Below, piece by piece: positions 1 through 13,736 of a stretch of 64,000 nucleotides of DNA; within the stretch, counting starts at the first letter, position 1; every line of letters begins with the position of its first letter. This DNA is from Bog-756 sp963701325. Its GTDB lineage: Bacteria > Actinomycetota > Acidimicrobiia > Acidimicrobiales > RAAP-2. The stretch is from NCBI GenBank assembly GCA_963701325.1, contig OY969604.1, positions 1,736,001 to 1,800,000 of the forward strand, read 5' to 3'. The notes under the pieces were generated by a model. The model saw nothing but the letters and a program-made list of their open reading frames with translations, ran no database searches and had not been told where the DNA came from. A program made the translations under genes and the position numbers.

Positions 1-1048
1 TGGTCGAGTTGACCACCCCGGAGCCCTTGCCCAGGGTGCCCGAGTAGACCCGGAGGTAGGTCAGCTTGCCCACGAACGGATCGGTCATGACCTTGAAGGC
101 CAGCGCCGAGAAGGGCGCCGAGTCGTCCGGGGGACGCTCCACGGTCACCCCCTCCTTGCGGGGGACGGTGCCCATGGTCGGGGGGATGTCGAGCGGGCTC
201 GGCAGGTAGTCGACCACTGCGTCGAGCATGGGCTGGACGCCCTTGTTCTTGAAGGCGGAGCCGCACAGCACGGGAACCGCGTGGCTGCCCAGGGTCACCG
301 TGCGCAGGGCCCGGGTGATGTCCTCGGGGGTGATCTCCTCCTCGCCGAGGTACTTCTCCATGATGACGTCGTCGTGGTTGGAGACCACGTCGATGAGGGC
401 GGCGTGAGCGGCGGTGGCGGCCTGCTCGAGGTCGGCCGGGATGTCTTCGTCCCGCCACTCCTCGCCCATGCCCTCGTCCCAGACCAGGGCCCGCATCCGG
501 ACCAGGTCGATCACGCCGCGGAACTCGCCCTCGGCGCCGATGGGCAGCTGGACGACCGCGACGGTGGCGTCGAGGCGGTCCTTGATCATCTGGACGCACT
601 GGTCGAAGTCGGCCCCGGTCCGGTCCATCTTGTTGACGAAGCAGATCCTCGGGACCTCGTACTTGTTGGCCTGGCGCCAGACCGTCTCGGTCTGGGGCTC
701 CACGCCGGCCACCGCGTCGAACACCGCGACCGCGCCGTCGAGCACCCGCAGCGAACGTTCCACCTCGACGGTGAAGTCGACGTGGCCGGGGGTGTCGATG
801 ATGTTGATCAGGGTGTCGTTCCACATGGTGGTGGTGGCCGCAGAGGTGATCGTGATGCCACGCTCCTGCTCCTGGACCATCCAGTCCATGGTGGCCGCGC
901 CCTCGTGGACCTCACCGATCTTGTAGTTCTTGCCGGTGTAGTAGAGGATCCGCTCGGTGGTGGTGGTCTTGCCCGCGTCGATGTGGGCCATGATCCCGAT
1001 GTTGCGGGTCTTGGCCAGCGGGTGGTTGCGGGTTGGGTGTTCAGCCAT
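1..1048 (-). CDS. fusA: Elongation factor G, N-terminal half (cut by window edge)
   Basis: EF-G is the GTPase that drives ribosomal translocation. The 349 codons visible from the ATG at 1048 cover the G domain and the start of domain II: the P-loop AHIDAGKTTTTE lies near residue 20, with DTPGHVDF and NKMDR further on. The family is about 700 residues long, so roughly half the gene lies beyond base 1. It is the last gene seen of the str operon and starts 68 nt after the rpsG stop, as is usual in bacteria. Confidence 0.98.
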   Translation of the reverse strand, partial: MAEHPTRNHPLAKTRNIGIMAHIDAGKTTTTERILYYTGKNYKIGEVHEGAATMDWMVQEQERGITITSAATTTMWNDTLINIIDTPGHVDFTVEVERSLRVLDGAVAVFDAVAGVEPQTETVWRQANKYEVPRICFVNKMDRTGADFDQCVQMIKDRLDATVAVVQLPIGAEGEFRGVIDLVRMRALVWDEGMGEEWRDEDIPADLEQAATAAHAALIDVVSNHDDVIMEKYLGEEEITPEDITRALRTVTLGSHAVPVLCGSAFKNKGVQPMLDAVVDYLPSPLDIPPTMGTVPRKEGVTVERPPDDSAPFSALAFKVMTDPFVGKLTYLRVYSGTLGKGSGVVNST

Positions 1049-1116
1049 GATTGATCAGCTCTCGGGTAGTACTCGTCGCGAACGGTTCGGGTCCGGGCAG
1101 GGCGGAGCGGACCCTC

Positions 1117-1587
1117 CTACCAGCGGTAGTGGGCGAAGGCCTTGTTCGACTCGGCCATCTTGTGCAGGTCCTCGCGGCGCTTGGCCGCAGCCCCGATGCC
1201 GTTGGCCGCGTCCCGGACCTCGTTGGAGAGCCGCTCGGCCATGGTCTTCTCACGCCGCTGCTGGGAGTATCCGACCAGCCACCGGATGGACAGGGTGGTC
1301 GCCCGGCGGGGCCGCACCTCGACCGGGACCTGGTAGGTGGCGCCACCGACCCGGCGACTGCGGACCTCGAGCTCGGGCCGGGTGTTCTCGACCGCTTTCT
1401 TGAGGACCGAGACCGGATCGTTGCCACTCTTCTCGGCGATGTCGGCGAGGGCGTCGTAGACGATGCGCTCGGCCAGGGTCCGCTTCCCCCGGCTCAGCAC
1501 CCGGTTGACCACCTGGGTGACCAGCACCGAGTGGTAGACCGGGTCGGGCATCAGCTCACGTCGTACTGCGGGACCTTTGCGGGGCAC
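1117..1587 (-). CDS. rpsG: 30S ribosomal protein S7
   Basis: S7 (156 aa, the normal length) nucleates assembly of the 30S head by binding the 3' domain of 16S rRNA. The N-terminus MPRKGPAVRRELMPDPVYHS and the C-terminus ending NKAFAHYRW are typical of the family. The start codon is GTG at 1587, one base after the rpsL stop, so the two genes are probably translationally coupled. In E. coli S7 represses its own operon; no such site was recognised here. Confidence 0.98.
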   Translation of the reverse strand: MPRKGPAVRRELMPDPVYHSVLVTQVVNRVLSRGKRTLAERIVYDALADIAEKSGNDPVSVLKKAVENTRPELEVRSRRVGGATYQVPVEVRPRRATTLSIRWLVGYSQQRREKTMAERLSNEVRDAANGIGAAAKRREDLHKMAESNKAFAHYRW

Positions 1588-1588
1588 G

Positions 1589-1960
1589 TCAGGACTCCTT
1601 CTTGGCGCCGTAGCGGCTGCGGGCCTGGTTGCGCTCCCGGACCCCCGACGCGTCGAGGGTGCCCCGGATCACCTTGTAGCGGACGCCCGGGAGGTCCTTG
1701 ACCCGCCCGCCGCGGACCAGGACGATCGAGTGTTCCTGCAGGTTGTGGCCCTCGCCGGGGATGTAGGCGGTGACCTCGAGGCCGCTGGTCAGCCGCACCC
1801 GGGCCACCTTGCGCAGCGCCGAGTTGGGCTTCTTCGGGGTGTGGGTGTAGACGCGGGTGCACACGCCGCGGCGCTGCGGAGCGCCCCGGAGGGCCGGGGT
1901 CTTCGACTTGGTCGGCTTGGTGGCCCGGCCGTAACGGACGAGCTGGGAAATCGTGGGCAC
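1589..1960 (-). CDS. rpsL: 30S ribosomal protein S12
   Basis: S12 (123 aa) sits at the decoding centre. The segment TPKKPNSALRK carries the lysine whose substitution gives streptomycin resistance in other bacteria, so the sensitive-type residue is present. The start is GTG at 1960, with AGAGGT about 5 nt upstream as a ribosome binding site. It is the first gene of the str operon; the adjacent upstream gene is rpoC on the same strand, 280 nt away. Confidence 0.98.
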   Translation of the reverse strand: MPTISQLVRYGRATKPTKSKTPALRGAPQRRGVCTRVYTHTPKKPNSALRKVARVRLTSGLEVTAYIPGEGHNLQEHSIVLVRGGRVKDLPGVRYKVIRGTLDASGVRERNQARSRYGAKKES

Positions 1961-2240
1961 GCGTGACCTCTAGGTTTTGGACTGCAGGGAGACTTCAGGA
2001 CTCGGCTCTCCGGCAGGACGGATTGCACAGGGGCACTGCACGGACCACCTGCAAAAGCGACCTGCACGCAGGCACGGCGCACCATCGGCGCGCAGCCGTA
2101 GGAACACCATGGTACGGCATCCCCTGCGACCGGGCAAGCGCGCCCGGCGCAGAAGGAACGTCCGAAGACGCCGTTCGCCCTGGTCGGTGCCTGTGCGGAC
2201 TCGCGGCCCGCATCACACCCCGCTGTTCAGGACGCCCCGG
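1961..2240. other. Intergenic region between rpoC and rpsL
   Basis: This 280-nt stretch should hold the end of the rpoBC transcript and any separate promoter for the rpsL-rpsG-fusA operon. I see no convincing gene, no strong T-tailed hairpin and no clean -35/-10 pair. Read-through from rpoC is possible. Confidence 0.4.
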
Positions 2241-6322
<4,082 letters not shown>

Positions 6323-6323
<1 letters not shown>

Positions 6324-9300
6324 CAGAACCCTCTTTCCGCGGCACGCCTGGCGTCTTCCTCGTCCGACCCGCGCTCCGGTCGACTGATGTCGATCCCGAG
6401 CTCCTCGGCCGTGCGGAAGACGTCCTCGTCCAGCTCACGCATCTCGATCTCCTCGCCGCCGGGTGCCAGGACCTCCACATCCAGGCAGAGCGACTGCATC
6501 TCCTTGATCAGCACCTTGAAGCTCTCCGGGATCCCCGGCTCGGGGATGTTCTCCCCCTTGACGATCGCCTCGTAGACCTTCACCCGGCCGAGCACGTCGT
6601 CGGACTTGATGGTCAGCAGCTCCTGGAGGGCGTAGGCGGCGCCGAACGCCTCGAGTGCCCACACCTCCATCTCGCCGAACCGCTGCCCACCGAACTGGGC
6701 CTTGCCGCCGAGTGGCTGCTGGGTGATCATCGAGTAGGGACCGGTGGACCGGGCGTGGATCTTGTCGTCCACGAGGTGGTGCAGCTTCAGGATGTAGACG
6801 TAGCCGACCGAGACCGGGTTGTCGTACGGCTGGCCGGTGCGGCCGTTGAACAGCTGCGCCTTCCCGTCGTCGTTCACCTGGACGACGCCGTCGACCCCGT
6901 CCGGGTTGAGCCGGCGGAAGATCTGCTGGATGGTCGGATGGCGACCGGCGTCGTCCTCCTCGTCCCAGTGGGCGCCGTCGAAGACCGGCGTCGACACCCA
7001 CACGGCCGGATCGGTCCGAGGGCGGGTCTTGTTCTCGGTGCCCCGCACCGGGGTGCGGGCGACGTCCCCGGCGCCCTCCCAGCCCCAGCGGGCCGCGTAG
7101 CCCAGATGGGACTCGAGCACCTGGCCGACGTTCATCCGGCTCGGCACGCCGAGCGGGTTGAGGATGATGTCCACCGGGGTGCCGTCGGCCTGGAAGGGCA
7201 TGTCCTCGATGGGGAGGATCTTCGAGATGACCCCCTTGTTGCCGTGGCGGCCGGCGAGCTTGTCGCCCTCGGAGATCTTGCGCTTCTGGGCCACGTAGAC
7301 CCGGACCAGCTGCTCGACCCCGGGTGGCAGCTCGTGGGCGTCGTCGCGGGAGAAGACCCGGACGTCGATGACCGTGCCCTGCTCCCCGTGGGGGACCTTG
7401 AGGGACGTGTCGCGGACCTCACGGGCCTTTTCGCCGAAGATGGCCCGGAGCAGGCGCTCCTCGGGGGTCTGCTCGGTCTCCCCCTTGGGGGTCACCTTGC
7501 CGACCAGCACGTCGCCGGGACCGACCTCGGCCCCGATCCGGATGATGCCCCGCTCGTCGAGGTCGGCCAGGATCTCCTCGGAGAGGTTGGGGATGTCCCG
7601 GGTGATCTCCTCGGCCCCCAACTTGGTGTCGCGGGCGTCGACCTCGTGCTCCTCGATGTGGATCGAGGTCAGCACGTCATCCTTCACCAGACGCTCGGAG
7701 AGGATGATGGCGTCTTCGTAGTTGTAGCCCTCCCACGGCATGAAGGCGACCAGCAGGTTCTTGCCCAGCGCCAGCTCGCCGTTGTGGGTGGCGGGCCCGT
7801 CGGCCAGCACGTCGCCGAGCGAGACGCTCTGACCCTCGTCGACGATGACCTTCTGATTGATGGCCGTGTTCTGGTTGGAGCGGCGGAACTTGGCCAGGCG
7901 GTAGACCTTGCGGCCCAGCACGCGACCGCCGCGGTCCTTGGCGCCGGCCTTGTACTCGACGGTGATCTGATCGCCCGAGACGTCGACGACCGCGCCGTCT
8001 CCCTCGGCCATGATCACGTCCCCGGCATCGCGGGCGGCACGGGCTTCGACGCCGGTGCCGATGTAGGGGGCCTCCGGCACCACCAGCGGGACGGCCTGCT
8101 TCTGCATGTTGGCGCCCATCAGGGCCCGGTTCGCGTCGTCGTGTTCGACGAAGGGGATCAGGGCGGTGGAGACCGAGACGATCTGCTTGGGGGAGACGTC
8201 CATGAGGTCGACCTCCGCCGGGGGCACGAAGTCGACCTCCGAGGTCGTGCCGAACGAGGTGGTGGCGGCACCGACCCGCACGCCGGTCCCCTGCGGGCCA
8301 CGTCGCACGAGCACCTTCTCCTCGGTGAAGCGCCCGTTGGTGTCGAGCGCCGCGGAGGCCTGAGCGATGACGTGCTCCTCCTCCTCGTCGGCCGCCAGAT
8401 AGGTGACCTCCTCGGTCACCTTGCCGTCGACGACCTTGCGGTACGGGGTTTCGATGAAGCCGTACTCGTTGACCCGGGCGTAGGTCGCCAGGGACCCGAT
8501 CAGGCCGATGTTCGGTCCCTCCGGCGTCTCGATCGGGCACATCCGGCCGTAGTGGGAAGTGTGCACGTCGCGGACCTCGAAGCCGGCCCGCTCACGGGAG
8601 AGGCCGCCCGGGCCGAGCGCGGAGAGCCGACGCTTGTGCGCGAGACCGGAGAGCGGGTTGTTCTGGTCCATGAACTGGCTGAGCTGGCTGGTGCCGAAGA
8701 ACTCCTTGACCGCGGCGACCACCGGGCGGATGTTGATCAACGTCTGTGGCGTGATCGCCTCGACGTCCTGGGTGGTCATCCGCTCGCGGACCACCCGCTC
8801 CATCCGGGACAGGCCGACCCGCACCTGGTTCTGGATGAGCTCGCCGACCGAGCGGATCCGCCGGTTGGCGAAGTGGTCCTGGTCGTCGATCCGGTAGGTC
8901 GACTCGCCGTCGGCCATGTGCTTGGCCAGGTGGAGCATGTAGGTCGCGGAGGCCAGGATCTCCGAGGGGCTCAGCACACCCTGGGTGGGCGAGGGCCGCT
9001 CGAGATCGATCTGCAGGAGGTCCGAGATCCGTTCGATCTCCGGACCCAGCTTCCGGTTGAGCTTGTACCGGCCGACCCGGGTCAGGTCGTAGCGCTTCGG
9101 GTTGAAGAAGGCGTTCTCGAAGTACTGCCGGGCGGCCTCGACCGAGAGCGGCTCCCCTGGACGGGCGCGCTTGTAGATCTCGAGCAGGGCGTCCTCGCGG
9201 GTGGGCGCGATGTGCTGCTCCTTCTCCCACTGGCCTTCGAGGAAGTCGAAGTGGCGGACGAACCGCTCGAGGAAGGACTGGTCCTCGTATCCAAGGGCGC

Positions 9301-9898
9301 GCAGCAACACGAACAGCGAGATCCGGCGCTTGCGGGCGACCCTGCAGCCGGCCGTGACGTCCTTGCCCGGCTTGGCCTCGACGTCGAACTCGATCCACTC
9401 ACCGCGGTAGGGATGGATGGTGCCGGTGAAGACCGTCTTGGCATCGCGGCCCGGCTGGAAGATGACCCCAGGAGAGCGGACCAGCTGGCTCACCACGACG
9501 CGCTCGGTGCCGTTGACGATGAAGGTCCCCTTGTCGGTCATGACGGGGAAGTCCCCCATGAAGACCGTCTGTTCCTTGATCTCGCCGGTACTCGCATTCA
9601 TGAACCGGGCGCGCACGAAGACGGGCGCGGCGTAGGTCATGTCCTTTTCCTTGCACTCCTCCACCGAGAACTTCGGCGGCGGGCGCAGGTCGGGGTCGGT
9701 CGGGTCGAACTCGAGCTCGAGGCTCAGCTGACCGGTGAAGTCCTCGATCGGGCTGATGTCGTCGAAGGTCTCGGCGAGGCCCCGGTCCAGAAACCACTGG
9801 AACGAGTCCCGTTGGATGGCCACCAGATCCGGGAGTGGTAGGGCCTCGTCGATATTGGCAAACGAAAATCGTTCCGGGCTGTTTGACCGTGTAGGCAA
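6323..9898 (-). CDS. rpoB: RNA polymerase beta subunit, TTG start
   Basis: The beta subunit, 1191 aa with the start chosen here. The rifampicin region lies around residues 400-435 (SQFMDQNNPLSGLAHKRRLS, then ALGPGGLSRERAG). The residues most often changed in resistant mutants are wild type; one position that is Thr in E. coli (T525) is Ala here. I place the start at a TTG at 9898 because GGGAGGAG lies 7 nt before it and homology begins directly after it (MPTRSNSPERFSFANIDEAL). An in-frame start at 9991 would add 31 residues with no resemblance to RpoB and would cross the leader. Confidence 0.97.
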
Positions 9899-10083
9899 CG
9901 GCCTACTCCTCCCAGTTGCAGGGTGAATGGGGCAGGGGCGGGGTACTGCGGTGATACACGCTGCGGGCCGGCACGTCTCGGGGGTCGACAACTGCCGCCG
10001 GTGCAGTCGTTGGGGGCGCCAGGGCGCGCGTCAATCAGCCAAAACACGGAAGAAGGCGTCAGGAGCAGGCACGGCAACCAGTA

Positions 10084-10112
10084 AGCATAACCGGATACGC
10101 ACGCGATCACAA
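10084..10112 (-). promoter_or_regulatory. Candidate rpoB promoter
   Basis: On the minus strand TTGTGA (10107-10112) and TATGCT (10084-10089) are separated by exactly 17 nt. The expected start of transcription is near 10077, giving a leader of about 180 nt before the TTG of rpoB. Confidence 0.5.
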
Positions 10113-10226
10113 CCCATGGACGCTCGTCGCCGAGCGGGCCTGGCCAGGGTAGGAGAACCGGACCCCGCAGTCAAGGATTCCGGGGTCGTCCGGACCCGGT
10201 CGCCCGCTGCCGGCCCGGCCACCACC

Positions 10227-10260
10227 GGTACCCCGGCGCCACCCTCGGGGCCGGGGTACC
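10227..10260 (-). terminator. Hairpin downstream of rplL (attenuator candidate)
   Basis: GGTACCCCGG (10227-10236) and CCGGGGTACC (10251-10260) form a perfect 10-bp stem around a 14-nt loop, 36 nt after the rplL stop. No U-tract follows, so partial termination or RNA processing is more likely than complete termination. Confidence 0.55.
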
Positions 10261-10295
10261 GGAGTCGGGACCGAGAGCCAGGTGCCGACCTCGAC

Positions 10296-10691
10296 CTACT
10301 TGAGCTCGACCGAGGCCCCGGCGCCCTCGAGCTGCGCCTTCGCCTTCTCGGCGTCCTCCTTGTTGACCTTCTCGAGCACGGGCTTGGGGGCACCGTCCAC
10401 CAAGTCCTTGGCCTCCTTCAGCCCGAGGCTGGTGAGCGAACGAACCTCCTTGATGACCTGGATCTTCTTGTCCCCGGCGCCGGTCAGGATGACGTCGTAC
10501 TCGCTCTGCTCCTCCTCGGCGGCATCGCCCCCGGCGGCCCCGCCGGCGGCGGGCGCGGCGGCCACGGCCACAGGTGCAGCCGCGGTCACGCCGAAGCGCT
10601 CCTCGAACTCCTTCAGCAGCTCGCTGAGCTCGAGCACGGACAGCTCGGCGATGCCGTCCAGAATCTGGTCCTTGGTCAGGGTTGCAGCCAT
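10296..10691 (-). CDS. rplL: 50S ribosomal protein L7/L12
   Basis: The 131-aa stalk protein, present in several copies per ribosome, that recruits translation GTPases. It shows the N-terminal dimerisation helix (QILDGIAELSVLELSELLKE), an Ala/Gly-rich hinge near residues 40-60 and the C-terminal domain ending GAGASVELK. GAGGAG lies about 8 nt before the ATG. It is co-directional with rplJ, 81 nt downstream of it. Confidence 0.98.
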   Translation of the reverse strand: MAATLTKDQILDGIAELSVLELSELLKEFEERFGVTAAAPVAVAAAPAAGGAAGGDAAEEEQSEYDVILTGAGDKKIQVIKEVRSLTSLGLKEAKDLVDGAPKPVLEKVNKEDAEKAKAQLEGAGASVELK

Positions 10692-10772
10692 CGTTGTGAC
10701 TCCTCGTTCGTGGTCTGTTGTCGGTCGTGTGTGTCGGTGATCGGTCGCTGGGCCAGGCCCGCTCGGGACGGA

Positions 10773-11480
10773 CTAGCCGGCCGGAGCGTCCTGTGGTGGG
10801 TCGGCGGCGTCCCCGCCCGCGTCCTCGGCGGGTGCCTCGGCCGTCTCAGCAGGGGTTTCTGCACCTGTCTCGGCGGCGGTCTCCCCGTCGGCATCGGCCG
10901 CGGCGGTGGCCGTCTCGGTGGAAGCCTCCGCGGCGCTGTCCCCTGAGCCGCCCTCGGCCACCCGGCGCTCGTCGAGCAGGGCGGCGATGCCGTAGGCCAG
11001 GTTGCGGGGCAGTGCCTGCACCAGGCCGGCGAATTGCTGGAGGGGGGCCGAGAGCGCGCCGGCGAACTGTGCCAGCAGGGTGTCCCGCGACGGGAGATCG
11101 GCCAGCCGGGCGATCTCCGCTGCGGACAGCAGGCCGGTCCCGACGATCCCGCCCTTGACCACCAGCTCGGGGTTGGCCCGGGCGAAGTCCCGGAGGGCCT
11201 TGGCCACCGCACTCACGTCACCCTGGACGAAGGCGATGGCCGTCGGGCCGGTGAGCAGGTCGTGCATCCCGGCCCGCGGACCGTCGGCGACGGCAAGGCG
11301 GACCAGGGTGTTCTTGTAGACCTTGTAGTCGCCACCGGCGGCGGTCAGCTCACGGCGGAGCTCGGCGAGCTGGGCCACGGTCAGGCCGCGGTACTCGGTC
11401 AGCAGGGCGCCGTCGGCGGCTTCCAGCCGGTCACGCACCTCGTTCACGACGGCGACCTTGTCGGCCCTCGGATTGTCCAT
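10773..11480 (-). CDS. rplJ: 50S ribosomal protein L10 with long acidic tail
   Basis: L10 anchors the L7/L12 stalk on 23S rRNA. Residues 1-175 match the normal protein. Residues 178-235 are an added tail made almost wholly of Ala, Glu, Asp, Gly and Pro; typical L10 ends near residue 165-180. The tail follows the helix that would carry L7/L12 dimers, so it should project from the stalk base. Start ATG at 11480 with GGAGAGGG upstream. Expression is probably controlled by the leader structure just upstream. Confidence 0.96.
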   Translation of the reverse strand: MDNPRADKVAVVNEVRDRLEAADGALLTEYRGLTVAQLAELRRELTAAGGDYKVYKNTLVRLAVADGPRAGMHDLLTGPTAIAFVQGDVSAVAKALRDFARANPELVVKGGIVGTGLLSAAEIARLADLPSRDTLLAQFAGALSAPLQQFAGLVQALPRNLAYGIAALLDERRVAEGGSGDSAAEASTETATAAADADGETAAETGAETPAETAEAPAEDAGGDAADPPQDAPAG

Positions 11481-11515
11481 GGTCCCTCTCCGCCGAGCAC
11501 AACGCTCGGATCCGG

Positions 11516-11636
11516 GCCGTAGACGCCAACCAGTGGCAACGCGCGAGCGACGGGTGCTCGGAGCGGAACGCCTGGTCAGGCGGACCCGTTCGGGTCCCTT
11601 CGGTACCGGGTGACCGGTACACCGGACGTCTACGGC
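11516..11636 (-). ncRNA. L10 leader (ribosomal protein autoregulatory RNA)
   Basis: In the untranslated region before rplJ, GCCGTAGACG and its complement CGTCTACGGC (11516-11525 and 11627-11636) can form a perfect 10-bp long-range helix enclosing about 100 nt with several local hairpins, for example GGACCCG/CGGGTCC. A long-range helix of this kind is the hallmark of L10(L12)4-binding leaders in many bacteria. The identification rests on position and this helix. Confidence 0.7.
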
Positions 11637-11706
11637 AAGTTCTGTCGATTTGGAAGCAACGAAACCCTAGTCCAGCCGACCGGCCAGCGGCCAGCCGGAG
11701 GCGGAG

Positions 11707-12429
11707 TCAGGCGGTAGCCGACAACTCCTCGTCGGCGAGGCGGGCTAGCAACGGGTCGATGTGGACCCCCGGTCCCATGGTCGAGGACAGGGTGACCGCC
11801 CGCACGTACCTCCCCTTGGCCGAGGCCGGCTTGACCCGGTGGAGCTCCTCCATCACGGCGTGGATGTTCTCGAGCAGCGGGGCACGGTCGAACGATGCCT
11901 TGCCGACCCGGATGTGGATGTTCCCGACCTTGTCGGTGCGGTACTCGACCCGGCCGCCCTTGAACTCGACGACCGCGCGCTCCACGTCGTCGGTCACGGT
12001 GCCCGTCTTCGGGTTGGGCATCAACCCCCGCGGACCGAGCACCCGACCGAGGGTTCCCACCTGTCCCATGAGGTCCGGGGTCGCGATGGCGACGTCGAAC
12101 TCGAGGAACCCCTCGTTGGCGACCTTGGCCACCAGATCGTCCGCTCCGACGATGTCGGCCCCGGCGGCCCGGGCCTCGGTTGCCTTTTCGCCGGCGGCGA
12201 AGACCGCGACGCGGGCGGTCCGACCGGTGCCGGCCGGCAGCGACAAGGTGCCCCGGACGATCTGGTCGGCCTTTCGGGGATCCACTCCCAGGCGGACCGC
12301 CAGTTCGACGGTCTCGTCGAAGGAGGCCTTGGCCATGGACTTGACCAGGTCGACCGCCTCGATCGGCGTGTACAGATGCTGCCGGTCGAACAGGGCGACG
12401 CTCGACGTGTACTTCTTTCCCCTGGACAT
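11707..12429 (-). CDS. rplA: 50S ribosomal protein L1
   Basis: L1 (240 aa) forms the mobile stalk at the E site. The signature VLGPRGLMPNPKTGTVT is present, and the N-terminus MSRGKKYTSS is typical of actinobacteria. The frame is open further upstream, but the ATG at 12429 with GAGAGAGA before it matches the family start. It sits 37 nt after rplK. In other bacteria L1 represses the L11-L1 operon. Confidence 0.98.
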   Translation of the reverse strand: MSRGKKYTSSVALFDRQHLYTPIEAVDLVKSMAKASFDETVELAVRLGVDPRKADQIVRGTLSLPAGTGRTARVAVFAAGEKATEARAAGADIVGADDLVAKVANEGFLEFDVAIATPDLMGQVGTLGRVLGPRGLMPNPKTGTVTDDVERAVVEFKGGRVEYRTDKVGNIHIRVGKASFDRAPLLENIHAVMEELHRVKPASAKGRYVRAVTLSSTMGPGVHIDPLLARLADEELSATA

Positions 12430-12466
12430 GTCTCTCTCTCCGTGCTCGCGGCCGTCGGTCTCCGGC

Positions 12467-12898
12467 TCAGCCGGCGACGGCGATCCCCATGGACCGGGCC
12501 GTGCCGGCCACCTGACGCTTGGCCGCCTCGATGTCGGCCGTGTTGAGGTCGGGCATCTTGATGACCGCGATCTCCTCGATCTGCGCGTTGGTGACCGTGG
12601 CCACCTGCTCGCGCCCGGCGGTTGCCGCACCCTTGTCGATCCCGGCGGCCTGGCGCAGCAGGGCGGCGGCCGGTGGTGTCTTGAGGATGAACGAGAAGGT
12701 CCGGTCCTCGTAGATCGTGATTTCGACCGGCACGATGGAGCCCGCCTGCTTCTCGGTGGCGGCGTTGTACTGCTTGACGAAGTCCATGGTCTGGACCCCG
12801 TGCGGCCCGAGCGCCGTCCCCACCGGGGGCGCGGGCGTCGCGCCGCCCGCGGGCAGCTGGATCTTCACGATCGCGAGGGTCTTCTTCTTGGGGGGCAT
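12467..12898 (-). CDS. rplK: 50S ribosomal protein L11
   Basis: L11 (143 aa) binds the GTPase-associated centre of 23S rRNA and is the target region of thiostrepton. The conserved GTALGPHGV segment and the C-terminal RNA-binding half are present. Start ATG at 12898 (MPPKKKTLAIVKIQLPAGGA); the open frame extends upstream into unrelated residues. It follows nusG by 32 nt, the standard secE-nusG-rplK-rplA order. Confidence 0.98.
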   Translation of the reverse strand: MPPKKKTLAIVKIQLPAGGATPAPPVGTALGPHGVQTMDFVKQYNAATEKQAGSIVPVEITIYEDRTFSFILKTPPAAALLRQAAGIDKGAATAGREQVATVTNAQIEEIAVIKMPDLNTADIEAAKRQVAGTARSMGIAVAG

Positions 12899-12930
12899 GC
12901 GTCTGGTACTCCTAACCTGGTCCGGCCGGC

Positions 12931-13731
12931 CTAGAGCTTCGCGACCTGGCTGAATTCGAGCTCTACGGGAGTCTCGCGACCGAAGATGTTGACCAGCACC
13001 TTGAGCTTGAGCTGGTCCTCGTTGATCTCGGCGATCTGGCCCGAGAAGTCGGCGAACGGTCCCTCCTTCACCCGCACGGTCTCCCCCACCTCGTGCTCGA
13101 GGCGCGGGCGGCTGCGCTTGGTGGGCGCCTCGACGCCCTCGACCTTGACCTGGAGGATCCCCTCGACCTCCCGGCGGGAGAGCGGGGTGGGCTTGGTGCC
13201 CGGGCCGACGAACCCGGTGACGCCCGGCGTGTTGCGGATGACCGACCAGCTGTCGTCGTCGAGCTCGCAACGGCAGAGGAGGTACCCGGGGAACACCTTC
13301 TTCTGGACGACCACCTTCTTGCCGTTCTTGAACTCCACCACGTCCTCCATGGGGATGACCACTTCGTAGATGCGGTCCTCCATGCTCATCGAGGCGGTGC
13401 GGCTGTGCAGGTTCGACTTGACCTTGTTCTCGTAGCCGGCGTAGGTGTGCACCACGTACCAGCGCCCGGGCTGGTCGTAGGGGCTGGTCACGAACGGTTC
13501 GTCGTCCTCCTCGTCGCCGTCGTCGACCTCGGCGTCGAGGTCGATGGAGGGGTCCTCCGCCGACGGTGCGTCGTCGGCGAGCGCTGCGCCGGTCGCGGAC
13601 TCGGCGTCGGCCACAGGCTCGGCGTCGGCCACAGCCGTGGAGTCTGCAGCGGACGCGACGTCTTCCGCCTCGTCGAGGCCCGGGTCGTCGCCCGGCGGGT
13701 CGATGGTTCCGTTGGTGTGGGTCACAGTCAT
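12931..13731 (-). CDS. nusG: Transcription termination/antitermination protein NusG
   Basis: NusG couples RNA polymerase to ribosomes and Rho. The NGN domain begins near residue 90 (RWYVVHTYAGYENKV), and the KOW domain forms the C-terminus (VGETVRVKEGPFADFSG). Residues 1-85 are an acidic extension rich in Ala, Asp and Glu. Actinobacterial NusG proteins often carry such a tail, but this one is long. ATG at 13731, five bases after the secE stop. Confidence 0.97.
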   Translation of the reverse strand: MTVTHTNGTIDPPGDDPGLDEAEDVASAADSTAVADAEPVADAESATGAALADDAPSAEDPSIDLDAEVDDGDEEDDEPFVTSPYDQPGRWYVVHTYAGYENKVKSNLHSRTASMSMEDRIYEVVIPMEDVVEFKNGKKVVVQKKVFPGYLLCRCELDDDSWSVIRNTPGVTGFVGPGTKPTPLSRREVEGILQVKVEGVEAPTKRSRPRLEHEVGETVRVKEGPFADFSGQIAEINEDQLKLKVLVNIFGRETPVELEFSQVAKL

Positions 13732-13736
13732 ACCGA

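Larger units (their letters stand above)
9899..10295. other. rplL-rpoB intergenic leader
   Basis: About 400 nt without a gene. It holds a perfect 10-bp inverted repeat near rplL and a plausible sigma70-type promoter about 200 nt before rpoB, both listed separately. This is where E. coli has its rplL-rpoB attenuator and RNase III site, so control of RNA polymerase synthesis relative to L7/L12 is the likely job. Confidence 0.6.

Noticed and set aside
2080..2240. A promoter for the rpsL operon in the rpoC-rpsL gap
   Set aside because: Several weak hexamers exist but none has acceptable -35/-10 spacing, so none is reported.
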